64,000 nucleotides of DNA from Thiobacillus denitrificans ATCC 25259. GTDB lineage: Bacteria; Pseudomonadota; Gammaproteobacteria; Burkholderiales; Thiobacillaceae. The notes beneath the pieces were generated by a model. It was not told where the DNA came from. It did not search any database and saw only the letters and a program-made list of their open reading frames with translations. The position numbers and the translations under genes are program-made. Shown one piece after another: positions 1 through 7,557 of this stretch. Each line of letters begins with the position of its first letter. The stretch's first letter is position 1. The DNA is taken from positions 806,001 through 870,000 of the forward strand of contig NC_007404.1 of assembly GCF_000012745.1 (NCBI RefSeq), written 5' to 3'.

Positions 1-2
1 AG

Positions 3-401
3 CGCGTGAGCTTCGCACGCGCCCAGACCGTGCAGCGCGAGGCGGTGCTCGCGTCGCTCGAGGGCGTCATCGAAAAAGGTTCGAAGGGCTTCTCAGAGCG
101 GTTGCGCGCGCTCGCCCACGGCCGCATCGACGGCGTCTGGCTCAACGGCTTCGTGCTCTCTGCGGACTACGTCTCGCTCGAGGGCTCGGCCCTGAGTGTG
201 GGCCTCGTCGGCGACTACATCGAGCGTCTCGGCAGGCAGGCGCCGTTCGCCGGGATGAAATTCTCGGGGATGGAGGCGGCGGCGCCGCGGGGGGCCGATC
301 CGGCGCGGCAGGACGCCGACGCGCCATTGGCGGCCGTCGATTTCACCCTTTATTCGGGCAATGCGCCCGGCAGCACGGAAGGAAAGCCGCATGCTCCGTG
401 A
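3..401 (+). CDS. mshI: MshI-like pilus inner-membrane assembly protein (C-terminal part)
   Basis: The open frame is already running at the window edge, so the true start lies upstream; the first possible start (GTG at 6) is probably internal. The visible 131 residues look like the periplasmic C-terminal half of a PilN/MshI-type protein: a short helical stretch, then an alpha/beta fold ending in a proline/alanine-rich tail. Identity rests mainly on context, because it overlaps mshJ by 11 bases and is followed by mshK, mshL, mshM and mshN in the standard MSHA order. In this family PilN-like and PilO-like proteins pair to form the inner-membrane alignment complex of type IV pili. The family match from sequence alone is weak. 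Confidence 0.6.
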   Translation, partial: RVSFARAQTVQREAVLASLEGVIEKGSKGFSERLRALAHGRIDGVWLNGFVLSADYVSLEGSALSVGLVGDYIERLGRQAPFAGMKFSGMEAAAPRGADPARQDADAPLAAVDFTLYSGNAPGSTEGKPHAP

Positions 402-1047
402 CAAGTTTCAGCAGCTCGGAGAGCGTATCGAGGGCATGAGTCCGCGCGAGCGCGCCTTCGTCTTCGCCGCGGCCGTCATGCTCGCGCTCGCCCTCGTGCA
501 GACCCTGGTGATCGACCCCGCGCGCGAGCGCCAGCAGCGCGCACAGGAGCGGGTGCAAAGCGCCCGGGCGGCGCTGCAGCAGATCGCGCAGCAGACCGCC
601 GCGGTCCGCGACACGTTGCGTGTCGACCCCGACCGGACGGCCCGCGATGCGCTCGCCGCCGAGGAGGCACGACTGGCCGAACTTGCCCGTGAACTCGAGG
701 CGCGCGAACGTCTGCTGATCGCACCGGAGCGCATGCAGCAGGTATTGAAGGACGTGATCGACGGGGAGGGCCGGGTGCATGTCGTCGGCTTCAAGACGTT
801 GAGCCCGCAGCCCGTTGCCGTGCAGAACGCGCCGGGCGACGCGCCGCCGGGGTTTTATCGCCACGGCTTCGAGGTGACCGTGACTGGCCCCTATGCCGAG
901 CTCGTCGCATACCTCGAGCGCCTCGAGGGGCTGCCGTGGCAACTCGGCTGGACGTCGGCGACGCTCGATGCGGCCGAGCGACCCGCGCTCTCGCTCACCC
1001 TGATCGTCAACACCCTGAGCCTGGAGGAAACATGGCTGCGCGTATGA
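391..1047 (+). CDS. mshJ: MSHA biogenesis protein MshJ (PilO/GspM-like)
   Basis: 218 residues. I place the start at ATG 391, which has an AAGGAAAG ribosome-binding site just upstream, rather than an in-frame ATG at 361. The layout is typical of PilO/GspM proteins: a short cytoplasmic N-terminus, one hydrophobic segment (about residues 22-40), a long charged alpha-helical stretch rich in Arg/Glu/Gln (about 45-120, likely coiled coil), and a C-terminal ferredoxin-like domain. It should sit in the inner membrane and pair with the MshI product. It overlaps the genes on both sides, so the locus is almost certainly cotranscribed. Confidence 0.75.
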   Translation: MLRDKFQQLGERIEGMSPRERAFVFAAAVMLALALVQTLVIDPARERQQRAQERVQSARAALQQIAQQTAAVRDTLRVDPDRTARDALAAEEARLAELARELEARERLLIAPERMQQVLKDVIDGEGRVHVVGFKTLSPQPVAVQNAPGDAPPGFYRHGFEVTVTGPYAELVAYLERLEGLPWQLGWTSATLDAAERPALSLTLIVNTLSLEETWLRV

Positions 1048-1358
1048 TGCGTCCCGTTCTTGCGGCGCTGCTAGCGGCGCCGCTCGCTGCACTGGCGCTG
1101 CCCGATCCGACCGCGCTCCCGGTTGCGCCGGGCGCCGGCGGCGCGGAAGCCGGAGCGGGTGCGACGCTCGCCGCGATCAAGCGCAACGGGCACACCCGCA
1201 TCGCGGTCATCGGTGGACGCGAGTTCGCCGAGGGCGGGCACTACCAGGACGCGCGCATCGTGCGCATCGGCGAAAGCGAGGTCGTGCTGCGCCGCGGCGG
1301 TGAAACCACGGTGCTCAGACTCTACCCGCAGGTCGAAAAACGGCCGCGCGGGAAATAA
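1032..1358 (+). CDS. mshK: MSHA biogenesis protein MshK
   Basis: 108 residues from ATG 1032, preceded by GGAGGAAAC. It has a signal-peptide-like N-terminus with an Ala/Leu core, then an Ala/Gly-rich linker. A compact C-terminal segment (about residues 50-105) follows, with the IAVIGGREFAEGG type of turn and alternating beta pattern seen in MshK/PilP-like periplasmic adaptors that contact the secretin. It overlaps mshJ by 16 bases and ends 20 bases before the secretin gene. The call rests on size, export signal and position; sequence conservation in MshK is low. Confidence 0.7.
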   Translation: MAARMMRPVLAALLAAPLAALALPDPTALPVAPGAGGAEAGAGATLAAIKRNGHTRIAVIGGREFAEGGHYQDARIVRIGESEVVLRRGGETTVLRLYPQVEKRPRGK

Positions 1359-1378
1359 GAAAACAGGAGACATTGCGG

Positions 1379-3043
1379 ATGATGAAGACCCTATTGCTCG
1401 CTGCGCCGCTCGCGCTGGCCGGCTGCGCCGCGACGCTCACCGGGCAGGATACCCGGCAGGCGATCCGCGACGACGTCGCGCAGGCCGCGCAGGCGAAGCC
1501 CGTTGCACCACCGGCCCTGAGCGACGATGAGGCCCGCGCTGCGCTGATGCCGCCCATCAAGCTCGAGCGTCCGAAAGTTGCTGCGCCAGCCGAACCCCGC
1601 TTCGATCTCGCGGTCAGCGGCGCGCCGGCGCAGGAGGTGTTCCTGGCGATCGTCTCCGGCACGCCCTACAGCATGCTCGTGCACCCGGAAGTCGCGGGCT
1701 CGGTTTCGGCCAACCTCAAGAACGTGACCGTGCCCGAAGCGCTGTCTGCGATCCGCGAACTTTACGGCTACGAGTACACGATCGAGGGCCGCCGCGTCAT
1801 GGTGCACCCGCTGACCCCGCAGACGCGGATCTTCAAGGTCAACTATCTGGCCGGAACCCGCGCCGGTGCGTCGGACACGCGCGTGATCTCGGGCTCGGTC
1901 AGCGCCGCCTCGGGCAACGGCAACGGCGCGTCCGCAGGCGGCAGCGGCAGCAGCAACCAGCAGTCGCTCGAAACGAGCAAGATCAGTACCGCGGTCAATT
2001 CGGATTTCTGGGGCGAACTGAAGCTCGCGCTCGACGCCATCGTCGGCGAATCGGGCAAGGTCATCCTGAGTCCGCAGTCCGGTGTCGTCGTCGTGAAGAC
2101 GCCGCCGCGGACGATGCGCGAAGTCGAGCGTTTCCTCAAGGCGACCGCGCTCGCGGTCGAGCGCCAGGTCATGCTCGAAGCAAAAATCATCGAGGTGCGG
2201 CTCAGCGACGGCTTCCAGACCGGAATCAACTGGGCGGCGCTGCACGAGGGGCGGCACAAGTACTCGTCCGGCGCCGATGCGGGCAACTTCAATCTGGTGA
2301 CGGGCGCGGCTTCGGGCTCGCTCGGCAGCGTCCTCGGCAGCGGTTTGCCGGCCGCATCGGGAACCTCGGGCGGCATCTTCGGACTGGCGTTCCAGACCAA
2401 GAGCTTCGCCGCGCTGATCAATTTCCTCGAAACCCAGGGCGCGGTCCATGTCCTGTCGAGCCCGCGGATCGCCGCGCTGAACAACCAGAAGGCGGTGCTC
2501 AAGGTCGGTACCGACGACTTCTTCGTGACCAACGTCTCCACGACGAGCAACACCGGCGGCGCGGGCACGACGACGACGCCGAGCGTGACGCTGCAGCCCT
2601 TCTTCTCGGGGATCGCGCTCGACGTCACGCCGCAGATCGACGAGCGCGGGCGAATCACGCTGCATGTCCGTCCGTCGGTCAGCGTGGTGACCGAGAAAAT
2701 CAAGAACATCGACGCCGGCGCCGCGGGCAGCCTCACGCTGCCGCTCGCGTCGAGCGCGGTCTCGGAAACCGACAGCGTGGTGCAGGTCGAAGACGGCCGC
2801 ATCGTCGCGATCGGCGGCATGATGAAACAGTCGTTCGATGACAGCGCCAACCGTGTTCCCGCGATCGGACGCGTGCCGCTGCTCGGTTACTTCTTCGGCA
2901 ACACCGCGCGCAGCGCGAGCAAGAGCGAGCTCGTGATCCTGATCAAGCCCACCGTCATCGACAGCCAGGAAGACTGGCAGGCCGACGCGGAAGCGACGCG
3001 GGCGCGTCTCGAGAAGCTCGAGCGGCAAGCCGCGAATCCGTGA
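1379..3043 (+). CDS. mshL: MSHA pilus secretin MshL (outer-membrane lipoprotein)
   Basis: 554 residues. ATG 1379 is chosen because AGGAGA lies 8 bases upstream; a TTG at 1373 is too close to it. The N-terminus is a lipoprotein signal ending in LAGC (Cys16). An STN/secretin N-domain (about residues 75-150) is followed by a Gly/Ser/Asn-rich linker (about 170-200) and the GspD/PilQ secretin core. The C-terminal region carries the family signatures VEDGRIVAIGGMM and VPAIGRVPLLGYFFG, ending with LVILIKPTVI. The protein should form the outer-membrane ring through which the MSHA pilus is extruded. Its stop overlaps the mshM start by 4 bases. Confidence 0.9.
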   Translation: MMKTLLLAAPLALAGCAATLTGQDTRQAIRDDVAQAAQAKPVAPPALSDDEARAALMPPIKLERPKVAAPAEPRFDLAVSGAPAQEVFLAIVSGTPYSMLVHPEVAGSVSANLKNVTVPEALSAIRELYGYEYTIEGRRVMVHPLTPQTRIFKVNYLAGTRAGASDTRVISGSVSAASGNGNGASAGGSGSSNQQSLETSKISTAVNSDFWGELKLALDAIVGESGKVILSPQSGVVVVKTPPRTMREVERFLKATALAVERQVMLEAKIIEVRLSDGFQTGINWAALHEGRHKYSSGADAGNFNLVTGAASGSLGSVLGSGLPAASGTSGGIFGLAFQTKSFAALINFLETQGAVHVLSSPRIAALNNQKAVLKVGTDDFFVTNVSTTSNTGGAGTTTTPSVTLQPFFSGIALDVTPQIDERGRITLHVRPSVSVVTEKIKNIDAGAAGSLTLPLASSAVSETDSVVQVEDGRIVAIGGMMKQSFDDSANRVPAIGRVPLLGYFFGNTARSASKSELVILIKPTVIDSQEDWQADAEATRARLEKLERQAANP

Positions 3044-4011
3044 TCGCGTCGTCCGCGCGTCCTGACAACGCGTCGATCGTCGATGCGGGCAGGCGGGCGG
3101 TCGGCGCGGGCAGCGGGCTGTCCTATCTTGCGCATTTCGGGTTGAGCGAGGCACCGTTCCGGCTCACGCCCGACACCGATTTCTTTTTCGCCTCGCCGCC
3201 GCATCGCGAGGCGCTCAACACGCTGCTTTATGCCCTCGAAAACGGCGAAGGTTTCATCAAGATCGTCGGCGCCGTGGGCACCGGAAAAACGCTGCTGTGC
3301 CGCATGCTGCTCGCGTCCCTGCCGGCGAACTGCCAGGCGGTCTATCTGCCCAACCCCGCGCTCGATCCGGCCGGCATCCTGCTCGGCGTCGCCGAGGAAC
3401 TCGGCATCTCGCCGGACGGCGGCGGCTTCGGCGTACACAAGGCAATTCAGTCGCGCTTGCTCGAACTGGCGCAGCGCGACATCCACGTCGTCCTGATCCT
3501 CGACGAGGCCCAGGCGATTCCAGCCGACAGCCTCGAGGCGCTGCGCCTGCTGTCGAATCTCGAAACCGAGAAGCGCAAGCTCCTGACCATCGTGCTTTTC
3601 GGTCAGCCCGAGCTCGACGCGCGGCTCAACGCGATCCCGCAACTCAAGACCCGGATCAGCTTTCACGAGCGGCTGCGCGCACTTGATCGCGACGAGATGA
3701 GGGCCTACCTCGATCATCGGCTCGAACACGCGGCCCAGCCGGAGGGCGGGCGCGTTTACTTCACGCCGCGCGCGCTGCGGGGGTTGCACCGGACGAGTGG
3801 GGGCGAGCCGCGCGTCGCCAACGTCATCGCGCATAAAGCCCTGCTGCTCGCGTACGGCCGCGGCCTCGACCGCGTCGGCTGGCGCGAGGTGCGGCTCGCC
3901 GCGCGCGACACCGCCGACACAGCGTCGCGCGCTCGCGGTCTGGCCCGGCATGCTGGGCTTGCCGCGCTGCTCGCCGGCGCGACGGTCGCCGCGCTTTATC
4001 TCGCGCTATAG
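3040..4011 (+). CDS. mshM: MSHA biogenesis ATPase MshM (ExeA/GspA family)
   Basis: 323 residues with a GTG start overlapping the mshL stop (GTGA). AAA ATPase of the ExeA family: Walker A GAVGTGKT (residues 77-84), Walker B VLILDEAQ (151-158), and the FGLSEAPFRLTPD opening typical of the family (about 33-45). The last 25 residues form a membrane-spanning Ala/Leu segment, so the ATPase is probably anchored to the inner membrane by its C-terminus. ExeA-type proteins help insert secretins through peptidoglycan, which fits its place directly after the secretin gene. Confidence 0.88.
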   Translation: MIASSARPDNASIVDAGRRAVGAGSGLSYLAHFGLSEAPFRLTPDTDFFFASPPHREALNTLLYALENGEGFIKIVGAVGTGKTLLCRMLLASLPANCQAVYLPNPALDPAGILLGVAEELGISPDGGGFGVHKAIQSRLLELAQRDIHVVLILDEAQAIPADSLEALRLLSNLETEKRKLLTIVLFGQPELDARLNAIPQLKTRISFHERLRALDRDEMRAYLDHRLEHAAQPEGGRVYFTPRALRGLHRTSGGEPRVANVIAHKALLLAYGRGLDRVGWREVRLAARDTADTASRARGLARHAGLAALLAGATVAALYLAL

Positions 4012-4030
4012 CCTTGCGGAGTTCATTGCC

Positions 4031-5140
4031 ATGAGCATCATCAACCAGACGCTGCGCGAGCTCGACGCGCGCCGGGCCGCGGCAGGCGGCGTGCCCCTGC
4101 CGTCCCCGGTCGCCGTTCGCCGGCGCGACTGGCGGCCGGTGATCGCGGGGACCGTGCTCGTGTCCGCTGCCGCGCTGTTCGGCTGGTTCAAGTTCGGCGT
4201 GCCGGGGGAGGCCATGCCGCCGCTCACGCCCGCCGCTGCCCATCCGGCCGCGCCGCAAACCGAACTGCAAGCAGCGCACCAACCCGCTACACAACCGGCA
4301 CCCGAACCGGCACCCGAACCGGCACCCGAACCGGCACCCGAACCGGCACCCGAACCGGCACCCGAACCGGCACCGCGGGTCGCGATGCCGCGAACGCCCG
4401 CCCCGATACCGGCCCTTACCGCGCGGGCGGATTCGTCGCCGCGGGTCGAAGCCGTCCCTATCGCCGATCAGGGCGCGCCGCAGGCATCCGACATGGCCGT
4501 CGCGGCGCCGTCTGCGCCGGCGAGTACAGCCGCGCGGGAGACGCGCATTCGCAAGGACTTCAGCCCACCGAGTGCCGATGCGCAGGCCGAAGCCAGCTAT
4601 CGCAGGGCGGCAGCGTTGGCGCAGGGTGGCCGCGAAAGCGAAGCGCGCACGCTGCTCGGCGACACACTCCGGATCGCTCCCGGGCACGCCGCGGCGCGCC
4701 AGTTGCTGGCGACGTTGCTCCACGAAGCCGGTCAGTACGGCGCAGCCGAAGCGACCTTGGCCGCGGGCCTTCGCGCGTCGCCCGACCACCCGTGGTTCGC
4801 GCTGAGCCTCGCGCGCGTGCAGGCGGAACGCGGAGACATCGCTGCGGCGGTCGCCACGCTCGGCGACGGCATCGAACGCCGCACGGTCGACGCCGAGTAT
4901 CGGGCGACGCTCGCGGCGCTGCTGCTGAGCATCGGTCGGCCCGGCGAGGCCGCGCGGCAGTACGAGCAGGCGGTCAAGACGGCGCCGGGGAACGGGCGAT
5001 GGTGGATGGGTCTGGGCCTCGCGCGCGAAGGTGAGGGAAATGCCGCGGCGGCGCGTGTCGCCTATGGCCGCGCGCTGGTCGCCGGTGACCTGCCGGAAAA
5101 GCTCGTGGTTTTTGTGCAGGCGAAGCTCGCGGCGCCCTGA
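4031..5140 (+). CDS. mshN: MSHA biogenesis protein MshN (TPR protein)
   Basis: 369 residues from ATG 4031 (MSIINQTLRELDARR), the usual MshN/GspB opening. It has a short cytoplasmic N-terminus and one transmembrane segment (about residues 37-55). A Pro/Ala/Glu-rich periplasmic linker contains six perfect PAPE repeats. Tetratricopeptide-like helix pairs fill the C-terminal half (about 185-365). The architecture suggests a membrane-anchored scaffold that spans the periplasm and docks other pilus parts through its TPR domain. It ends the visible MSHA block; mshE and mshG, which usually follow, are not in the next 60 kb, so this locus is split or rearranged. Confidence 0.82.
   Translation: MSIINQTLRELDARRAAAGGVPLPSPVAVRRRDWRPVIAGTVLVSAAALFGWFKFGVPGEAMPPLTPAAAHPAAPQTELQAAHQPATQPAPEPAPEPAPEPAPEPAPEPAPEPAPRVAMPRTPAPIPALTARADSSPRVEAVPIADQGAPQASDMAVAAPSAPASTAARETRIRKDFSPPSADAQAEASYRRAAALAQGGRESEARTLLGDTLRIAPGHAAARQLLATLLHEAGQYGAAEATLAAGLRASPDHPWFALSLARVQAERGDIAAAVATLGDGIERRTVDAEYRATLAALLLSIGRPGEAARQYEQAVKTAPGNGRWWMGLGLAREGEGNAAAARVAYGRALVAGDLPEKLVVFVQAKLAAP
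4295..4374 (+). repeat. 12-bp tandem repeat coding for PAPE units in mshN
   Basis: The unit CCGGCACCCGAA is repeated six times without a mismatch (4295-4366) and followed by a partial seventh copy. Each unit encodes Pro-Ala-Pro-Glu, so gain or loss of units keeps the frame and changes only the length of the periplasmic linker. Confidence 0.97.
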
Positions 5141-5234
5141 ATGGCGCGCGCCTCGGGCCGCCCGGCGGGCGATTGCGCCTGACCTGTTGTAGCCGCACAA
5201 CGCAATTTTTACAAAATTGAAGAAAATGACCGGC

Positions 5235-5265
5235 TTGTGGTTTTCCGTTGGCGATTTGCTAGAAT
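5235..5265 (+). promoter_or_regulatory. Probable sigma-70 promoter of the small lipoprotein gene
   Basis: TTGTGG (5235-5240) and TAGAAT (5260-5265) with a rather long 19-base spacer lie about 85 bases before the lipoprotein start. Upstream at 5203-5219 is a perfect AT-rich palindrome, CAATTTT-TAC-AAAATTG, placed where an activator or UP-like element could act. The surrounding 150 bases are clearly more AT-rich than the flanking genes. Confidence 0.45.
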
Positions 5266-5350
5266 TCCGCGCGTCGGCTGGATCACAAGTCCCGGACCGA
5301 TCTCTGGTGTGGGTTTTTATCTACGTATGTATAAGTAAAGGGAAATCAAA

Positions 5351-5572
5351 ATGAAATATTCCGTTCTCCTGGCTGCTCTGCTGGCCGCTTCGATGACCGC
5401 TTGCGGCCAAAAAGAAGAAGCTGCTGCACCTGCCGAAGCGCCCGCGATGGAAGCGCCTGCTGAAGCACCGGCCATGGAAGCACCTGCTGCTGAAGCTCCG
5501 GCTCCTGAAGCGCCCGCTGCCGAAGCACCGGCTGGCGAAGCTGCTCCTGCAGAACCCGCTCCCGCCCAGTAA
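5351..5572 (+). CDS. Small Ala/Pro/Glu-rich lipoprotein
   Basis: 73 residues. The N-terminus MKYSVLLAALLAASMTAC is a lipoprotein signal with lipobox Cys18 (MTAC). The mature part is low-complexity, built of EAPA, AEAP and MEAP units, with no predicted fold. AAGGGAAA lies 5-12 bases before the start. It stands alone between its own promoter-like sequence and a strong terminator, as is common for abundant small lipoproteins. Function is unknown; a periplasmic spacer or a highly expressed envelope lipoprotein is plausible. Codon use (GCT, GAA, CCT) is less GC-biased than in neighbours, which may reflect high expression. Confidence 0.75.
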   Translation: MKYSVLLAALLAASMTACGQKEEAAAPAEAPAMEAPAEAPAMEAPAAEAPAPEAPAAEAPAGEAAPAEPAPAQ

Positions 5573-5590
5573 TTCCGGGTCAGGAACACG

Positions 5591-5618
5591 AAAAAACCGG
5601 CCTTCGGGCCGGTTTTTT
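5591..5618. terminator. Bidirectional rho-independent terminator
   Basis: A perfect 12-base stem (AAAAAACCGGCC / GGCCGGTTTTTT) around a TTCG loop, with U-tracts in both directions. It ends the lipoprotein gene on + and touches the stop codon of the convergent aminotransferase gene on -. Confidence 0.95.
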
Positions 5619-6787
5619 CATGGGCGCAAGAAACGGTCGATGCGCGCGAGGGCCTCGTCGAGCCGCGGTTTAGGCTGGGTGTAGGCGATCCGAAGATAGC
5701 GCGCGGGGTCGTGGCGGCCGAAATCCACGCCCGGCGTCGTCGCGACGCCGGCCTGCTCGAGCAGCAGACCGGCGAGCACTTGGCTGTCGGCGGCCAGCGC
5801 GCTGCAATCGGCGTAGAGATAGAACGCGCCGTGGGGGATCACCGGAATCGCGAAGCCGCGTGCACGGAGCGCCGGCAGCAGAAAGTCGCGGCGCGCACGC
5901 AGTTCGGCCTTGTGCGTCTCGAGGATGGCAAGCGTCGCGGGTTCGAAGCCGGCGAGCGCGGCGTGCTGGGCGGGCGTGGGGGGCGCGAGGAAAAGATTCT
6001 GCGCGAGCCGTTCGAGTGCGGCCAGCGCCCAGGCTGGCGCGACCAGCCAGCCAAGTCGCCAGCCCGTCATCAGGAAACACTTCGAAAAGCTGTTGATCAC
6101 GAACACGTCGTCCCAGCGCGCGGCGCTGTGCGTGTCGCCGTCGTAGGTGAGTGCCAGATAGATCTCGTCGACGATCAGCGCGATGCCGCGCGCCGCGCAC
6201 CAGGCATGGATGTCCGCGAGGGCCTCGGGGTCGATCGTCGTGCCGGTGGGATTCGACGGGTTGGCGATCAGCACGGCCCGTGTCGCCGGGGTTGCGTGGC
6301 GCTCGATCGCTTCGCGCGTGAGCTGGAAGCCGCTCGCGGCGTCGACCGGGATTTCGACCGCGCGCGCATCGCAGAATTGCGCGAAGTTGCGATTGCAGGG
6401 GTAGCCGGGGTCGGCCATCAGTACCTCGTCGCCGGGGCCGGCTAGAAGCCCGAGCACGAGCAGGAGCGCGCCCGAGGCGCCCGGCGTGACGACGACGCGC
6501 TCGGCCTCGACCGGTGTGCCCCAGTAGGTGCGATGGAATTCCGCGATGGCCCGGCGCAGCGCAGGCAGGCCGAGCGCGCCGGTGTAGCGGGTATGGCCTG
6601 CGCGTAAAGCGGCGATGCCGGCTTCGACGATCGGCCCCGGCGTGGCGAAGTCGGGCTCGCCGATTTCGAGGTGGATGATGTCGCGTCCGGCGGCCTCGAG
6701 CGCCTGCGCCCGGGCGAGGATGTCCATGACGTGGAAGGGCGCGATGGCGTCGGCCCGGGTCGCGGTCCGCGGTCGCCGCGCCGTCAT
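5618..6787 (-). CDS. PLP-dependent class I/II aminotransferase
   Basis: 389 residues from the ATG at 6787, which overlaps the mtfA stop by 4 bases; longer upstream in-frame sequence is not coding. Class I/II aminotransferase fold with IGEPDF near residues 42-47, the NPSNPTG motif (177-183), the DE-Y pair (208-210) and the PLP-lysine motif SFSKCFLMTGWRLGW with Lys236 as Schiff-base residue. The family acts on aspartate, aromatic amino acids or related keto acids; the substrate cannot be read from the sequence. It ends the rmuC-mtfA-aminotransferase operon. Confidence 0.85.
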   Translation of the reverse strand: MTARRPRTATRADAIAPFHVMDILARAQALEAAGRDIIHLEIGEPDFATPGPIVEAGIAALRAGHTRYTGALGLPALRRAIAEFHRTYWGTPVEAERVVVTPGASGALLLVLGLLAGPGDEVLMADPGYPCNRNFAQFCDARAVEIPVDAASGFQLTREAIERHATPATRAVLIANPSNPTGTTIDPEALADIHAWCAARGIALIVDEIYLALTYDGDTHSAARWDDVFVINSFSKCFLMTGWRLGWLVAPAWALAALERLAQNLFLAPPTPAQHAALAGFEPATLAILETHKAELRARRDFLLPALRARGFAIPVIPHGAFYLYADCSALAADSQVLAGLLLEQAGVATTPGVDFGRHDPARYLRIAYTQPKPRLDEALARIDRFLRP

Positions 6788-7557
6788 GCACCGGACCTCG
6801 TGCGCGCGCGCGGATCCTGACGATAGAACAGCGCCATTTGCCGGTACACCGCCGGATACTCGGCGTGCAGCAGGTGCGGCAGCTCGAAGAAGGCCTCGCT
6901 TAGCACGGCGAAGAACTCGGCGGGTTCGCTGCTCGCGTAGGGATCGATCGCGGTGTCTTCGCCGGCGTCGACGCGGGCGCAAAAGTCGTCGTAGGCGCTG
7001 CCGAAGTCCGCGGCCCAGGCCGCCGCGCTCATGCCCCGGTGCAGCGGCGGAAACCCGTTGGCGTCGCCGTTCAGCATGTCGAGCTTGTGCGCGAATTCGT
7101 GCAGCACGACGTTGAAGCCGTCGGCCGGGCCGCCCGCTTCGACGTCGGCGAGCGAGAGCACGAGCGGGCCGCCGTGCCAGGATTCCCCGGCCAGGATGTC
7201 GCGGCTGCGGTGGACGACGCCGGCCTCGTCGATCTCCTCGCGCGGGCGCAGAAATTCGTCGGGGTAGAGGATGATCTCGCGCCAGCCGTCATAACTGTCC
7301 TCGGCGAGATTGAGGATCAGCAGACTCGCCTGCACGGCGATGGACAACTGCACGGCCTCGTCGACCTCAGCGCCGCCTGCGGCCGAAAAGGTCTTGTCGT
7401 GGAGGAGCAAGCTGGCGTGGCGCCGAAGCCGCGCGCGCTCGTCGGCCGCGAGCCCCTGCAGGATTGGAAGGCGCGCGACCGCGTCGTCGAAGACCGGTTC
7501 GGGAACGAGGTGGGTGCGGAGGATGCGCTCGCGACGCCAGCGCGCGAACCAGCTCAT
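6784..7557 (-). CDS. mtfA: MtfA-family zinc-dependent peptidase
   Basis: 257 residues. The zinc-metalloprotease motif HEFAHKLD (His153, Glu154, His157) sits in the LHEFAHKLDMLNGDANGFPPL context characteristic of MtfA (formerly YeeI). In E. coli, MtfA binds the glucose repressor Mlc and thereby raises ptsG expression; it also has aminopeptidase activity. Whether an Mlc partner exists here is not visible, and in betaproteobacteria the role is largely unknown. The gene overlaps both neighbours by ATGA, so translation is likely coupled. Confidence 0.9.
   Translation of the reverse strand: MSWFARWRRERILRTHLVPEPVFDDAVARLPILQGLAADERARLRRHASLLLHDKTFSAAGGAEVDEAVQLSIAVQASLLILNLAEDSYDGWREIILYPDEFLRPREEIDEAGVVHRSRDILAGESWHGGPLVLSLADVEAGGPADGFNVVLHEFAHKLDMLNGDANGFPPLHRGMSAAAWAADFGSAYDDFCARVDAGEDTAIDPYASSEPAEFFAVLSEAFFELPHLLHAEYPAVYRQMALFYRQDPRARTRSGA

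Noticed and set aside
1391-3154. 587-codon open frame antisense to the secretin gene
   Set aside because: High GC keeps opposite frames open; the translation is Arg/Asp/His-rich with no domain, and the + strand gene is a clear secretin.
4295-4374. CRISPR-like repeat array
   Set aside because: The repeats are directly adjacent without spacers and encode PAPE inside mshN.
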